From Halorientalis persicus (GTDB lineage Archaea > Halobacteriota > Halobacteria > Halobacteriales > Haloarculaceae), in the NCBI RefSeq assembly GCF_900110215.1, contig NZ_FOCX01000001.1, forward strand, positions 268,892 to 332,891: 64,000 bases of DNA, read 5' to 3'. This document shows, piece by piece, positions 1 to 8,444 of this stretch (positions are counted from its first letter, which is position 1; the number at the start of each line of letters is the position of its first letter). The notes under the pieces were generated by a model. That model saw nothing but the letters and a program-made list of their open reading frames with translations, did not search any database and had not been told where the DNA came from. Both the position numbers and the translations under genes were made by a program.

Positions 1-81
1 CGTCCGACCCGTCGTTCCCGTCGCTATCGTCCGACCCGTCGTTCCCGTCGCTATCGTCCGACCCGTCGTTCCCGTCGCTAT
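1..81. repeat. Tandem 27-bp repeat (three exact copies, extending left)
   Basis: The unit CGTCCGACCCGTCGTTCCCG plus TCGCTAT occurs three times in a row at 1-27, 28-54 and 55-81, followed by a decayed fourth copy. It lies in frame inside the PKD-protein gene and encodes the nonapeptide DSDGNDGSD on the minus strand. It probably continues past the window edge. There are no spacers, so it is a coding minisatellite that gives an acidic flexible linker. Confidence 0.95.
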
Positions 82-1732
82 CGTCCGACCCATCTTCGTC
101 GGAGCCGTCGTCGGAGCCCCCGTCCTCGGAGCCGTCGGATTCATCCCCGGAATCGTCGCTGACCACGTCGATCTGGGTCGAAACGGCGGTCGTCCGCCCC
201 TGATCGTCTTTCAACTGGAGCGTGATATCGTGGGTCCCGGTCTCCTGGAAGGTGTGCGTGGCGGTCTGGCTCTCGGGACCGGTCTCACCGTCGAAGTACC
301 AGCAGACGTGTGTGAGGCCGTCGGAGAGATTCGCCGCCTCGACGGTGACCGACTCGCCGACGGTCGCCGCCGCGGGCGCGGCGATCTCGCCGGTCGGCCC
401 CGCGTCGGTCGCACCGACCTCGATCGTGTGTTCGGCCGTCGCCGCGTTGCCGTTCTCGTCTTTCACCGTGACGACGACGGTGTAGGTGCCCGACGTCTCG
501 AAACTCGTCTCGGCCGTCGGTTCGGTCGTCGTTCGGTCGACGGTGGTGTCGCCATCGAAGTTCCAGCCGTAGCTCGCGATGCCGTCACCGTCGGTCGAGG
601 CGGTCGCGTCGAGGGTAACCGGCTCGCCGACCGTCGTCGCCGCCGGGCCGGTGAGCGCGGCCATCGGCGTGTCGTCGGGGCCGTCGGTACCGTCACCCGT
701 GTCTCCGTCGCCGTCCCCGGACCCGCCGTTCTCCTCGTCGCCGTCACCGCCGTCGCCGTCGGAGCCGTCTTCGGTGATCGTCACGGTCGTCGTCGCGGTG
801 TCGGTGTTGTTCGCGTCGTCCCGGACGGTGACGGCGGCCTCGTAGTCGCCGGTCGCGTCGTAGGTGTAGGCCGCGGTCGGCGTCGTCGTGTTCAGATCGA
901 CGGTGCCGTCGCCGTCGAAGTCCCAGCCGTAGCCAGCGATCCCCTCGTCGTCGGTCGCGTTGGAGGCGTTCAGCGTGACTGACTCGCCCACAGCGGCGGT
1001 CTCGGGCTGGGCGGCGAGCGCGGCCGACGGCGGGTCGTCACACCCGGAGTTGGCGACGGTCACGGACTGGTCCATGTCGAGGGTCGTCGTCTCGTCGGGA
1101 CCGGTGTAGAGTCGCCACTCCTCGACCCGATTGTTCTCGTCGCCCGAGGCGTCCCACTCGCCCCAGGCCGCGGCGTCCTCGTTGAACGCGGGGTCGACGG
1201 TGATCGCGACGGTCTCGCTCGCGGTCAGCCCGCGGAACGCGCCGCCATCGTTCCGGTCCTCGTACCACATCCAGTCGATCTCGCTCCGAGTACCCTGGTG
1301 GTCGAAGTTGTCGTCACGATCGTCGTATCCGTCGTCCTCGACGGCCCACTCGCCGTCGGTCGGGAGCCCGGTGAACGTCATCGAGGCGACGCCACCGTAC
1401 GGCGCGTCGCCGTACTCGTCGTGGATCAGGACCAGACTGTACCCCTCGCTACCGTGGTAGACCAGGAGGTTGCTGACCTGGTTGTCCTGTAACTCGGTCG
1501 TCCCGTTCGAGCTGTAGTTGTACGAGACGTCGTAGTCGTAGAACGCCTCGACCGTCTGGATCCCGTTCCCGAGCGGGTCGACCTCGTAACAGTCGTCGCC
1601 CTGTTCGACGGTGATCGTCACGTCGTCCGCGGACGCAGCCGCCGCACCGGAGGGTACCGCGACCACACACAGCGCGACCACGAGGGCCAGCACCAGCGAC
1701 CGGCGGCCGACGCGGGTGGGGCCGGAGTGCAT
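1..1732 (-). CDS. Secreted PKD-domain surface protein, C-terminus outside window
   Basis: The frame starts at an ATG at 1732 and stays open to the window edge, so about 577 residues are visible and the C-terminus is missing. Residues 1 to about 35 form a signal peptide (MHSGPTRVGRRSLVLALVVALC, then AAA). A unique domain of about 200 residues follows, then three PKD-type beta-sandwich repeats, recognisable by motifs such as GYDWDFDGDG, SYGWNFDGD and VCWYFDGE with their following A/T-Y-T strands. Acidic Gly/Ser/Asp linkers separate the repeats, and the last one becomes an exact 9-residue tandem repeat. PKD domains usually act in extracellular adhesion or display. I infer a cell-surface or S-layer-associated protein; its ligand or enzymatic partner is not visible. 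Confidence 0.85.
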   Translation of the reverse strand, partial: MHSGPTRVGRRSLVLALVVALCVVAVPSGAAAASADDVTITVEQGDDCYEVDPLGNGIQTVEAFYDYDVSYNYSSNGTTELQDNQVSNLLVYHGSEGYSLVLIHDEYGDAPYGGVASMTFTGLPTDGEWAVEDDGYDDRDDNFDHQGTRSEIDWMWYEDRNDGGAFRGLTASETVAITVDPAFNEDAAAWGEWDASGDENNRVEEWRLYTGPDETTTLDMDQSVTVANSGCDDPPSAALAAQPETAAVGESVTLNASNATDDEGIAGYGWDFDGDGTVDLNTTTPTAAYTYDATGDYEAAVTVRDDANNTDTATTTVTITEDGSDGDGGDGDEENGGSGDGDGDTGDGTDGPDDTPMAALTGPAATTVGEPVTLDATASTDGDGIASYGWNFDGDTTVDRTTTEPTAETSFETSGTYTVVVTVKDENGNAATAEHTIEVGATDAGPTGEIAAPAAATVGESVTVEAANLSDGLTHVCWYFDGETGPESQTATHTFQETGTHDITLQLKDDQGRTTAVSTQIDVVSDDSGDESDGSEDGGSDDGSDEDGSDDSDGNDGSDDSDGNDGSDDSDGNDGSD

Positions 1733-2032
1733 CACACTCCCCCCGTCGACGGCACTGGGACTGTCGCCTGTTTCCACCCACTCACACCGAACGGTCCGCG
1801 AATAACGGGTCGGTTAGTTGCGCCGATCATGCGATAGCCCGGCCTACCGCGTATCCACTCATTGTTATGGACGTACTGATCGAGCGCAGTCGCTGCCTTC
1901 GCCACCACAGAGCGGACGAGTAAACGGTGACGAGCCGAATCGGCTAGCAGGTCCAGGACCCGTGGACACACGGCCCGCTATCCAGTGTCTACGGGTCCAG
2001 CCGCTTGCCCACCGCTCCACGTCCCGGGCCAG
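1733..2032. other. Intergenic gap with no recognised gene
   Basis: About 300 bp lie between two minus-strand genes. Only short open frames with no recognisable product occur here. It must contain the promoter of the PKD-protein gene, but I see no convincing TATA element at the expected distance from 1732. No tRNA-like fold was noticed. Confidence 0.5.
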
Positions 2033-2350
2033 TCACCCAGGGAGCGGGCAGAGACTCGCCGTCAGGATCACCACGTCGTCGGTCCCGTTTCGCGCACCGT
2101 GTGACTGACCCCGTTCGTTGAACACCACGCCGGGCGCGGTGATCGTCGCCTCGGTGTCGTCCTGCACGACGGTCACGGTCCCGTCGAGTACGTGGAACAC
2201 GTTGGACGCGTCGTCGTGGACGTGCGGGTCGAGGTCCGCGCCCGGTCCCAGGGCGAAGACTTTCACCAGCACGTCGTCGCTGACAGCCAGTTCCTCGTCG
2301 ATCACCTCGCCCGGGTCCGGGTCGAGATCGGGCAGTCGATCCAGCGTCAT
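2033..2350 (-). CDS. Small cupin-domain protein
   Basis: A protein of 105 residues if it starts at the ATG at 2350 (MTLDRLPDLD). An upstream ATG at 2410 would add 20 poorly structured residues and run into the promoter of the divergent gene, so I prefer 2350. It is one double-stranded beta-helix cupin: the first metal-binding motif appears as DPHVHDDASNVFHVLDG and the second as FNERGQSHGARNGTDD. Small single-domain cupins of this kind bind a metal and serve as isomerases, dioxygenases or sensors; the substrate cannot be read from sequence. It is divergent from the metallo-hydrolase gene at 2445, with about 94 bp between the starts. Confidence 0.85.
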   Translation of the reverse strand: MTLDRLPDLDPDPGEVIDEELAVSDDVLVKVFALGPGADLDPHVHDDASNVFHVLDGTVTVVQDDTEATITAPGVVFNERGQSHGARNGTDDVVILTASLCPLPG

Positions 2351-2410
2351 ATCCGATGTGTCGGGCGGCCCGGCCTTAGCGGTTCCCCCGTCGGGCCTGT
2401 CGGTTGGCAT

Positions 2411-2420
2411 GGCTTTTAGC
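2411..2420 (+). promoter_or_regulatory. TATA element for the metallo-hydrolase gene
   Basis: GGCTTTTAGC is centred about 28 nt before the ATG at 2445, the spacing expected for a leaderless haloarchaeal transcript. It supports 2445 as the start. Confidence 0.6.
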
Positions 2421-2444
2421 CGCTGGCGTCCCCAGACTGTAGCG

Positions 2445-3116
2445 ATGGTAACCGAACTCGGGGACGACGTGTGGTGGTACGACCTGCGCGGGGTGAACGC
2501 CTACCTCGTCGACGACGGGACGGTGACGCTCGTCGACGCGGGCAACCCGTGGGACGGGCGCAACCTCGTCCTCGGCGTCGACGAGGCCGGCTACTCCCTG
2601 CAGGACGTGGACCGCATCCTGCTCACCCACTACGACTTCGACCACGTGGGCGGCCTCGGCCGCCTGCAGGGGTTGGACGCGACCGTCTACGTCGGGCCGG
2701 CCGACGAACCCTACCTGACCGGCAAGGAACGACCCCCACTGTCGAACCACAAGGGCGCGCTCCAGAACGCGCTGGGGCCGTTCCTGAAGTCCCCCGCCCT
2801 CACCGTCGAGACCGTCGAAGACGGCGACGAGATCGGTTCGTTCACCGCCTACCACACGCCGGGCCACACGCCCGGGCACGTCGCCTACGTCAGCGAGGAA
2901 CTGGACGCGGCCTTCCTCGGCGATCTGGTCGTGGAATCCGGCGGCAAACTGCAGGCCTCACCGTGGCTGATGAGCTACGATACCGACGCCGTCACGGAGA
3001 GTATCCTGGACCTGGCCGACCGCGCGCCCGACTTCTCGGTTGCGGCGATGGGGCACGGGACGCCCTTCGAGGCGCGCGGCCGCGAGGCGTTCGACGCCCT
3101 GGCCGACTCGCTGTAG
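2445..3116 (+). CDS. Metallo-beta-lactamase fold hydrolase
   Basis: 223 residues. The metal-binding signature THYDFDHVGG (HxHxDH class, with Tyr in the second His position) lies near residue 65, followed by the histidine of HTPGHTPGH near residue 142 and the aspartate of FLGDLV. This is the normal length and layout for the small single-domain MBL family (glyoxalase II-like or related hydrolases). The start at 2445 fits a TATA element 26-28 nt upstream; the longer frame beginning at 2118 only reads antisense through the cupin gene. Cytosolic, with unknown substrate. Confidence 0.92.
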   Translation: MVTELGDDVWWYDLRGVNAYLVDDGTVTLVDAGNPWDGRNLVLGVDEAGYSLQDVDRILLTHYDFDHVGGLGRLQGLDATVYVGPADEPYLTGKERPPLSNHKGALQNALGPFLKSPALTVETVEDGDEIGSFTAYHTPGHTPGHVAYVSEELDAAFLGDLVVESGGKLQASPWLMSYDTDAVTESILDLADRAPDFSVAAMGHGTPFEARGREAFDALADSL

Positions 3117-3130
3117 CTCTCTCCGCCGCC

Positions 3131-3460
3131 CTATTCGCCCGCGTCGACCGCTTCCTCGGCCACGTCCTCGGGATCGAACAGTCGAGGATCCAGTGCCATG
3201 TGGCCCTGTCCTTTGACGAATTCGGGGAGCGAGTCGGTGGTGTAGGCGATGATCCGGATGTCGTCGTTGAGATCGGTCGCGACGGGAATCGCGGTCGCCA
3301 GCGCGGCGTCGGTGAGGACCAGCAGATCCGCGTCGTGAATGCCCGCTTCCTCCAGTGCGGGGCGGTTGGCTGTGCCCGCGGCGCGCGTCACCGAAAAGCC
3401 CACTGCCGATAGCGCCGCCCCGAGGTCGTGTTCGTCGGGACCGGCGATGACTGCGTTCAT
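3131..3460 (-). CDS. Small conserved haloarchaeal protein (DUF7126-like, often mislabelled CTP synthetase)
   Basis: 109 residues from the ATG at 3460 (MNAVIAGPDEHDLGAAL). It reads as a single Rossmann-like alpha/beta domain: a beta-strand with a GPDEHDLG loop, then DLLVLTDAALATAIPVA, then IIAYTTDSLPEFVKGQGH. Proteins of this type occur in haloarchaea near pyrG and have been called CTP synthetase in databases, although they lack its domains. The pyrG gene is here 1.5 kb upstream on the same strand. Function unknown; receiver-like or nucleotide-binding folds are possible. Confidence 0.75.
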   Translation of the reverse strand: MNAVIAGPDEHDLGAALSAVGFSVTRAAGTANRPALEEAGIHDADLLVLTDAALATAIPVATDLNDDIRIIAYTTDSLPEFVKGQGHMALDPRLFDPEDVAEEAVDAGE

Positions 3461-3518
3461 GATTGCCCTCTGTGGCCCCCGGGGTTTGGCTCTCACGGTC
3501 GCGTCGCGTCGGATGCGG

Positions 3519-4043
3519 TCACGCCGCCGGTTCGTCCTGGCCCAGAAGTGCCTGTTCGACGGCCGCCGAGGCACGGACGCGCGGGATGCGGAGTCGGTGC
3601 CCGTCGGCGTCGTAGAGGTCGACGGTCCTGGTTCCGACGAGGCGGTCGACGAGCGTCGTCCGGATCCGGACCCGGTCGATCTCGGCACGGGGCACCGTCA
3701 CGGCCTCCGACCCGAACGAGCGCGTAATCCAGCCCGGCGTGATCTCGACGGACATCCGGGCCTTCCGGGCCGCGTCGCGCCCGACCGCCAGCCCGATCCC
3801 CACGAGCCAGAGTATCAATCCTGTTCGCAGTGAGATCGGCGGCGCGGGCAGGGAGATCAGCAGTCCCAGTCCCCACCACAGCGAGAGGACGAGGGCGAGG
3901 ACGACCGCGTAGACCAGGCCAGCGACCGCCACGGCCAGCGGGTTCAGGACCGGCACCGCGCGGATCTCGGCCCGGATCGGTTCCGGACGGCCCGGCAGGT
4001 CGAGGGCCTGATCGTCGGGCGCAGACTCGGCGCTGGAGGGCAT
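3519..4043 (-). CDS. Membrane protein with bacterial-type PH domain
   Basis: 174 residues. Two hydrophobic helices near residues 33-55 and 70-88 are followed by a soluble C-terminal domain (SVEITPGWITRSFGSEAVTV ... IDRVRIR ... VDLYDADGHRLRIPRV) that looks like the bacterial PH (bPH) fold of small membrane-anchored proteins. The N-terminal 30 residues are Pro/Asp-rich and probably cytoplasmic. The role is unknown; these proteins are thought to bind or organise membrane partners. The gene follows guaAb on the same strand with about a 43-bp gap. Confidence 0.7.
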   Translation of the reverse strand: MPSSAESAPDDQALDLPGRPEPIRAEIRAVPVLNPLAVAVAGLVYAVVLALVLSLWWGLGLLISLPAPPISLRTGLILWLVGIGLAVGRDAARKARMSVEITPGWITRSFGSEAVTVPRAEIDRVRIRTTLVDRLVGTRTVDLYDADGHRLRIPRVRASAAVEQALLGQDEPAA

Positions 4044-4086
4044 CGACTCCGCAGACTCCCGCCAGCGAAAAAAGCGGTGGGGTCGG

Positions 4087-5004
4087 TTACTCGTACTCGA
4101 TGGTCGCCGGCGGTTTGTGGGTCACGTCGTACAGCACGCGCGCGACGTTCTCGTTCTCACCGGTGATCCGGCTCTGGATGCGCTGGAGCGTCTCCCAGTC
4201 GACGTTCTGGGCGCGGGCGGTCATGCCGTCCCGGCTCTCGACCGAGCGGACGGCGACGACCCAGCCGTGGACGCGGTTGTCGCCCTTGACGCCCGTGGCC
4301 TTCCCGATGACGGCCGCGAGGGCCTGCCACGGGTCGTGATCCTCCAGTTCCTCCTCGACTACGTGGTTGGCCTCCCGGGCCACGCCGAGTTTCTCCTCGG
4401 TCACTTCGCCGATGATCCGCACCGCGAGGCCGGGGCCGGGGAACGGCATCCGCTCGGCGATGATCGCTTCGAGGTCGAGGTCGCGGGCGACCTCCCGCAC
4501 CTCGTCCTTGTAGAGGTCCCGCATCGGTTCGACGATGCCCTCGAAGTCGACCACGTCGGGCAGGCCGCCGACGTTGTGGTGGGACTTGATCGTCCCCTCG
4601 CTCTCGATGCGGTCGGGGTAGATCGTCCCCTGGACGAGGTAGTCGGCGTCGACTTCCCGGGCCACGGTCTCGAACTCCCGGATGAACTGCTCGCCGATGG
4701 CGTGGCGCTTCTCCTCGGGGTCGGTGATGCCCGACAGCGCGTCGAGGAAGCGGTCTTTGGCCTCCACGATCCGCAGCGAGTCCATGTAGTCGAACGTCTC
4801 GCGGATCTGCTCGGTCTCGCCTTTCCGCATCAGCCCGGTGTCGACGTAGACCGGCGTCAGTTGATCACCGATGGCCTCGTAGGCCAGCGCGGCGGCCGTC
4901 GAGGAGTCCACACCACCGGACAGCGCGATGACGGCGTTTGCGTCGCCGACCTCGGTGGCAATCTCCTCGATCTTCTCCTCGATAAAGGAATCGACGTCGA
5001 CCAT
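4087..5004 (-). CDS. guaAb: GMP synthase subunit B (ATP pyrophosphatase)
   Basis: 305 residues. Converts XMP to GMP using ATP and ammonia supplied by a separate glutamine amidotransferase subunit, as usual in archaea. The PP-loop SGGVDSS is at residues 29-35. The C-terminal dimerisation domain contains [18 protein letters not shown] and ends with [13 protein letters not shown], both highly conserved. No amidotransferase subunit gene (guaAa) lies beside it here. The start ATG overlaps the pyrG stop by one base (TGATG), indicating translational coupling of two glutamine-dependent nucleotide-biosynthesis enzymes. Confidence 0.97.
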   Translation of the reverse strand: MVDVDSFIEEKIEEIATEVGDANAVIALSGGVDSSTAAALAYEAIGDQLTPVYVDTGLMRKGETEQIRETFDYMDSLRIVEAKDRFLDALSGITDPEEKRHAIGEQFIREFETVAREVDADYLVQGTIYPDRIESEGTIKSHHNVGGLPDVVDFEGIVEPMRDLYKDEVREVARDLDLEAIIAERMPFPGPGLAVRIIGEVTEEKLGVAREANHVVEEELEDHDPWQALAAVIGKATGVKGDNRVHGWVVAVRSVESRDGMTARAQNVDWETLQRIQSRITGENENVARVLYDVTHKPPATIEYE

Positions 5005-6653
5005 CAGGCCTCCACCTCCTCGGGCTCAGCGTCGGTCTCGTCCAGCACGGCCTCCAGCAGGCCGACGAACGGCGGACTGGCACGGCCGGGCCGCGAGCGG
5101 AACTCGGGGTGGAACTGCGTCCCGAGATAGTAGGGGTGATCGGGCAACTCCAGGATCTCCATGCGCTTGTTGGTGTGGCCCGAGAAGACCAGACCGGCGT
5201 CTTCGAGGTCGTCGATGTACTCGGGGTTTACCTCGTAGCGGTGGCGGTGCCGTTCGGTACAGGACGTGTCGCCGTAGATGTCGTGGGCCACCGTCCCGGC
5301 GTCGATGTCGGTTTCGTGCGCGCCGAGTCGCATCGTCCCGCCCATCTCCTCGGTGTCGTACTGTTCTGGGAGCAGGTCGATCACGGGGTGGGGCGTGTCC
5401 GCCTCGATCTCGGCGGAGTGAGCGCCCTCGAGGTCGAGGACGTTGCGCGCGTACTCGACGACGGCCATCTGGAATCCGAGACAGAGGCCGAGCCACGGCA
5501 GGTCGTTCTCGCGGGCGTACCGGCTGGCCTCGATCTTCCCCTCGATGCCCCGCGAGCCGAAGCCGCCGGGGACGACCACGCCGTCCACGTCGTCGAGTTC
5601 CCCGTCGTAGCCGTCGGCCAGGTCCTCGCTGTGGACCCAGGTCGTCTCCACGTCCACGCCAGCTTCGAGGCCGGCGTGTTTCAGCGACTCGTGGATCGAG
5701 ATGTAGGCGTCTTCGAGTCCGTACTTCCCGACCAGCGCGATCTCGACCTCGCCGGTCGTGTCCTGGGTCACGAGCTCCCGCCAGCGGTTGTCCCGCTCGG
5801 CCTCGGGCAGGGCCTCGGATTTGAGGTCGAGCCGTTCCATCATGTACTCGTCGAGGCCTTCCTCCTCGACCATCAGCGGGACGTGGTAGATGTCCTCGAC
5901 GTCGGGATTCGAGAAGACGGCGTCGGTGGGCACGTCACAGAACAGCGCGATCTTCTCTTTCACGTCGGCGTGGAGTTTGTCTTCACACCGCCCGACGAGG
6001 ATGTCGGGCTGGAGCCCGATGGATCGGAGTTCCTTGACCGAGTGCTGTGTGGGTTTGGTCTTCTGTTCGCCGTTCTTCGAGTAGGGCACGAGTGTGACGT
6101 GGGTGAAGAGGATGTCCTCGTCGTCTTCCTCGTGGGCGAACTGGCGCAGGGCTTCCAGATAGGGCATCCCCTCGATGTCCCCCACCGTGCCGCCGACCTC
6201 GACGATGCACACGTCGTGACCCTCGGCGGCTTCCCGGATGCGCCGCTTGATGTCGTCGGTGATGTGTGGGATGATCTGGACGGTCTTGCCCAGGTAGTCG
6301 CCCGCGCGTTCCTTCTCGATGACGTGCTGGTAGACCTTCCCCGTGGTGACGTTGTGGTCGAAAGTCATGTCGATGTCGAGGAACCGTTCGTAGTTCCCCA
6401 GGTCCAGATCGACCTCCCCACCGTCTTTCAGCACGTACACCTCGCCGTGCTGGTAGGGGTTCATCGTTCCGGCGTCGACGTTGAGATAGGGGTCGATCTT
6501 CACGGCAGTAACGTCGAAGCCGGCGTTGGCCAGCAGCCGTCCCGTGCTCGCGGCGGTGATGCCTTTCCCCAGTCCGGACATCACGCCGCCGGTGACGAAA
6601 ATGAACTTCCGACCCAGCTCCGGGTCGTAGTTCGTCTCTGATTCGGTCGGCAT
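5004..6653 (-). CDS. pyrG: CTP synthase
   Basis: 549 residues from the ATG at 6653 ([17 protein letters not shown]); the frame is open further upstream, but those residues are not conserved. Makes CTP from UTP, ATP and glutamine. The N-terminal synthetase domain carries [11 protein letters not shown] at 21-31 and the [10 protein letters not shown] motif near 152-161. The class I glutamine amidotransferase domain has the nucleophile Cys391 (GLCLGFQMA) and the His515/Glu517 pair (FHPEF). Full family length with all catalytic residues. It forms a coupled operon with guaAb downstream. Confidence 0.98.
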   Translation of the reverse strand: MPTESETNYDPELGRKFIFVTGGVMSGLGKGITAASTGRLLANAGFDVTAVKIDPYLNVDAGTMNPYQHGEVYVLKDGGEVDLDLGNYERFLDIDMTFDHNVTTGKVYQHVIEKERAGDYLGKTVQIIPHITDDIKRRIREAAEGHDVCIVEVGGTVGDIEGMPYLEALRQFAHEEDDEDILFTHVTLVPYSKNGEQKTKPTQHSVKELRSIGLQPDILVGRCEDKLHADVKEKIALFCDVPTDAVFSNPDVEDIYHVPLMVEEEGLDEYMMERLDLKSEALPEAERDNRWRELVTQDTTGEVEIALVGKYGLEDAYISIHESLKHAGLEAGVDVETTWVHSEDLADGYDGELDDVDGVVVPGGFGSRGIEGKIEASRYARENDLPWLGLCLGFQMAVVEYARNVLDLEGAHSAEIEADTPHPVIDLLPEQYDTEEMGGTMRLGAHETDIDAGTVAHDIYGDTSCTERHRHRYEVNPEYIDDLEDAGLVFSGHTNKRMEILELPDHPYYLGTQFHPEFRSRPGRASPPFVGLLEAVLDETDAEPEEVEA

Positions 6654-6722
6654 ACCGACGGTGCGCGCGGGGCGCTCAAAACGGTTACGGGAAGCCCCGA
6701 GTGTGCAACGAATGCACACTTT

Positions 6723-8444
6723 TCAGCCGCCGCGAATGGTCACCTCGCCGTGGACCTCGGTGAACGTCACGTCCACGTCGTTGTCCCGAACGAAGTTCCG
6801 AACCGTCGAGAGCCCCCGCGAACTCCCGTCGTAGCTCTGTGACACGAGCAGGTCCAGCGGTTCCTCACCGCGGTACCAGCGGTCGAGGACACTCTCTTTG
6901 AGTCGGCCGTCGAACACCGCCGAGAACGAATCGTCGGTGGGCCCGCGCCGGAGGATTCGGACCTCGCGGTTGTTCCACTCGTCGACCTCGCCGTCGTCGA
7001 GTTCCGCCTCCAGCCCGTCCCTGTCGCCCGGGATCAGGAACCGGTAGGTCTCCGAGCCACTGGTGGCCTCGAAGACCAGCCGGAAGTACTCCTCGTCGTC
7101 GTCGCTCCCGTCGGCGCTGACCGACTCGAACATGGGGTTCGAGAGTGAGAGTCCGCCACCACCGACCGACCGCCACGTACAGCCCTCGTCGGCCTCGGTG
7201 AGTTGTCGCGTCGGGTTCGGCGCGGTCCACTCGGCCGGTGCGCACGGATCGGTAACAGTGTTGTCTTCGTCCTCGCCCCCGACCGGCGATACGACCCGGA
7301 CGGTGTAGTTCACCGTCTGTGCCGGGCCGGGCGCGTCCCCGTAAGTCACTTCGACGGTCGCCGTTCCGGGACCGTCCGCGACGTACCGAACCACGGCCTG
7401 TCCGTCTTCGTCGGTCCGTCCGCGGACGAGTTCGGCGCGACCCGGCCCGTCGACGACGTCGGTCGCGACCGGCACGCCGCTCTCTGGGTTGTCGAAGCGG
7501 TCGCGCACCTCGGCGGTCAGGAGCGTGTCCGTCCCGTCGAGGATCGTCGTCTCCTGGAGGCCGGTTCTGGTGACGTAGCGCGGCCCCGGATCGGTCGTGT
7601 TCGAGCCGACGCCGACCTGTCCCAGTCGGAGGTCGTAGGTGGTGTTCGCCGCGAGCGTCACGACGAGACGGTCGTGGGGCTGGCCCGGGACGACCGAGAC
7701 GTTCGTGACGTACCCACCCGAATCATTGCGTTCGTCGGCCAGCAGGTCCCGCCACGTCGATTCGGTCGCGGTCGTCGGGAGCGAGAGGGTGATCGGTGTC
7801 GCGCTCTCGACGCTGACCGTCTCGGTCGGTGCGCTGAGCGGGTCGAGCGAAACCGTCGCGGCCTCGCTACTGCCCCGTGAGAACCGCCCGGCGAGCGCAG
7901 TCAGGGTAACGTCGCGCCCGGAGACGAGTGTCGTCCCCGACAGCGCGCTGGACCCCTGCTCGAAGCGGTTGAGGACCACGGCACTTTCTAGCACCGTCGT
8001 CGGCGCGGCCCGGTACTCGTTGTAACCGGGGTCGTAGACGAGGTGGCGCGTGCTGAAGTTCCGCGGATCGCCGGTCCAGTAGTGTCTGGTCTCGCCGACG
8101 GCGGTGGCGTTCTCGATCCGGATCTCGCCGGGGTCGCTCGTCCGGAGCGTGCCGGTCGGGTCCGCCGGATTCAACAGGAACGGGCGGGTCGGGTAGCGCG
8201 TCCCCAGGGTGACAGTCCGGGTGCCGGGACGACCGCTGGCGGCCACCTCGGAGATCGCATCCCCGAGGCGCTGCACGTCCTCCTGTGCGCGCTGGTTGTG
8301 CTGGAACTCGATGCCCTGATTCCAGGTCGGCACCGCGAAGGTCTGGACGGTCACCAAGGTGAGCAACAGGATGCCAAAGAGCAGGGCGAAGCCGATCACC
8401 GCGGACTGGCCGCGGTCGGTCGCAGTGTGTGGCGGTCCGAACAT
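6723..8444 (-). CDS. Pseudopilin-like surface protein with Ig-like (Big_1) domain, DUF7289-like
   Basis: 573 residues. The N-terminus is a charged stretch followed by one hydrophobic helix (DRGQSAVIGFALLFGILLL, residues 10-30), the layout of archaeal type IV pilin or pseudopilin leaders. A large extracellular domain follows. Around residues 305-375 an Ig-like Big_1 module is visible (LLTAEVRDRFDNPESGVPV, then DEDGQAVVRYVADGPGTATV). The gene directly follows the platform gene (stop and start adjacent at 8444/8445), so it is probably assembled or exported by that machinery. It is much larger than a typical pilin, suggesting an initiating, tip or regulatory subunit. Confidence 0.75.
   Translation of the reverse strand: MFGPPHTATDRGQSAVIGFALLFGILLLTLVTVQTFAVPTWNQGIEFQHNQRAQEDVQRLGDAISEVAASGRPGTRTVTLGTRYPTRPFLLNPADPTGTLRTSDPGEIRIENATAVGETRHYWTGDPRNFSTRHLVYDPGYNEYRAAPTTVLESAVVLNRFEQGSSALSGTTLVSGRDVTLTALAGRFSRGSSEAATVSLDPLSAPTETVSVESATPITLSLPTTATESTWRDLLADERNDSGGYVTNVSVVPGQPHDRLVVTLAANTTYDLRLGQVGVGSNTTDPGPRYVTRTGLQETTILDGTDTLLTAEVRDRFDNPESGVPVATDVVDGPGRAELVRGRTDEDGQAVVRYVADGPGTATVEVTYGDAPGPAQTVNYTVRVVSPVGGEDEDNTVTDPCAPAEWTAPNPTRQLTEADEGCTWRSVGGGGLSLSNPMFESVSADGSDDDEEYFRLVFEATSGSETYRFLIPGDRDGLEAELDDGEVDEWNNREVRILRRGPTDDSFSAVFDGRLKESVLDRWYRGEEPLDLLVSQSYDGSSRGLSTVRNFVRDNDVDVTFTEVHGEVTIRGG

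Noticed and set aside
1-81. Possible CRISPR array from regularly repeated 27-bp units
   Set aside because: Copies are directly adjacent without spacers and encode an in-frame peptide repeat in a surface protein; no cas genes nearby.
2118-3116. Longer start for the metallo-hydrolase (332 residues)
   Set aside because: The extra 109 residues are antisense to the cupin gene and Ser/Thr/Pro-rich; a TATA element and ATG at 2445 fit the real start.
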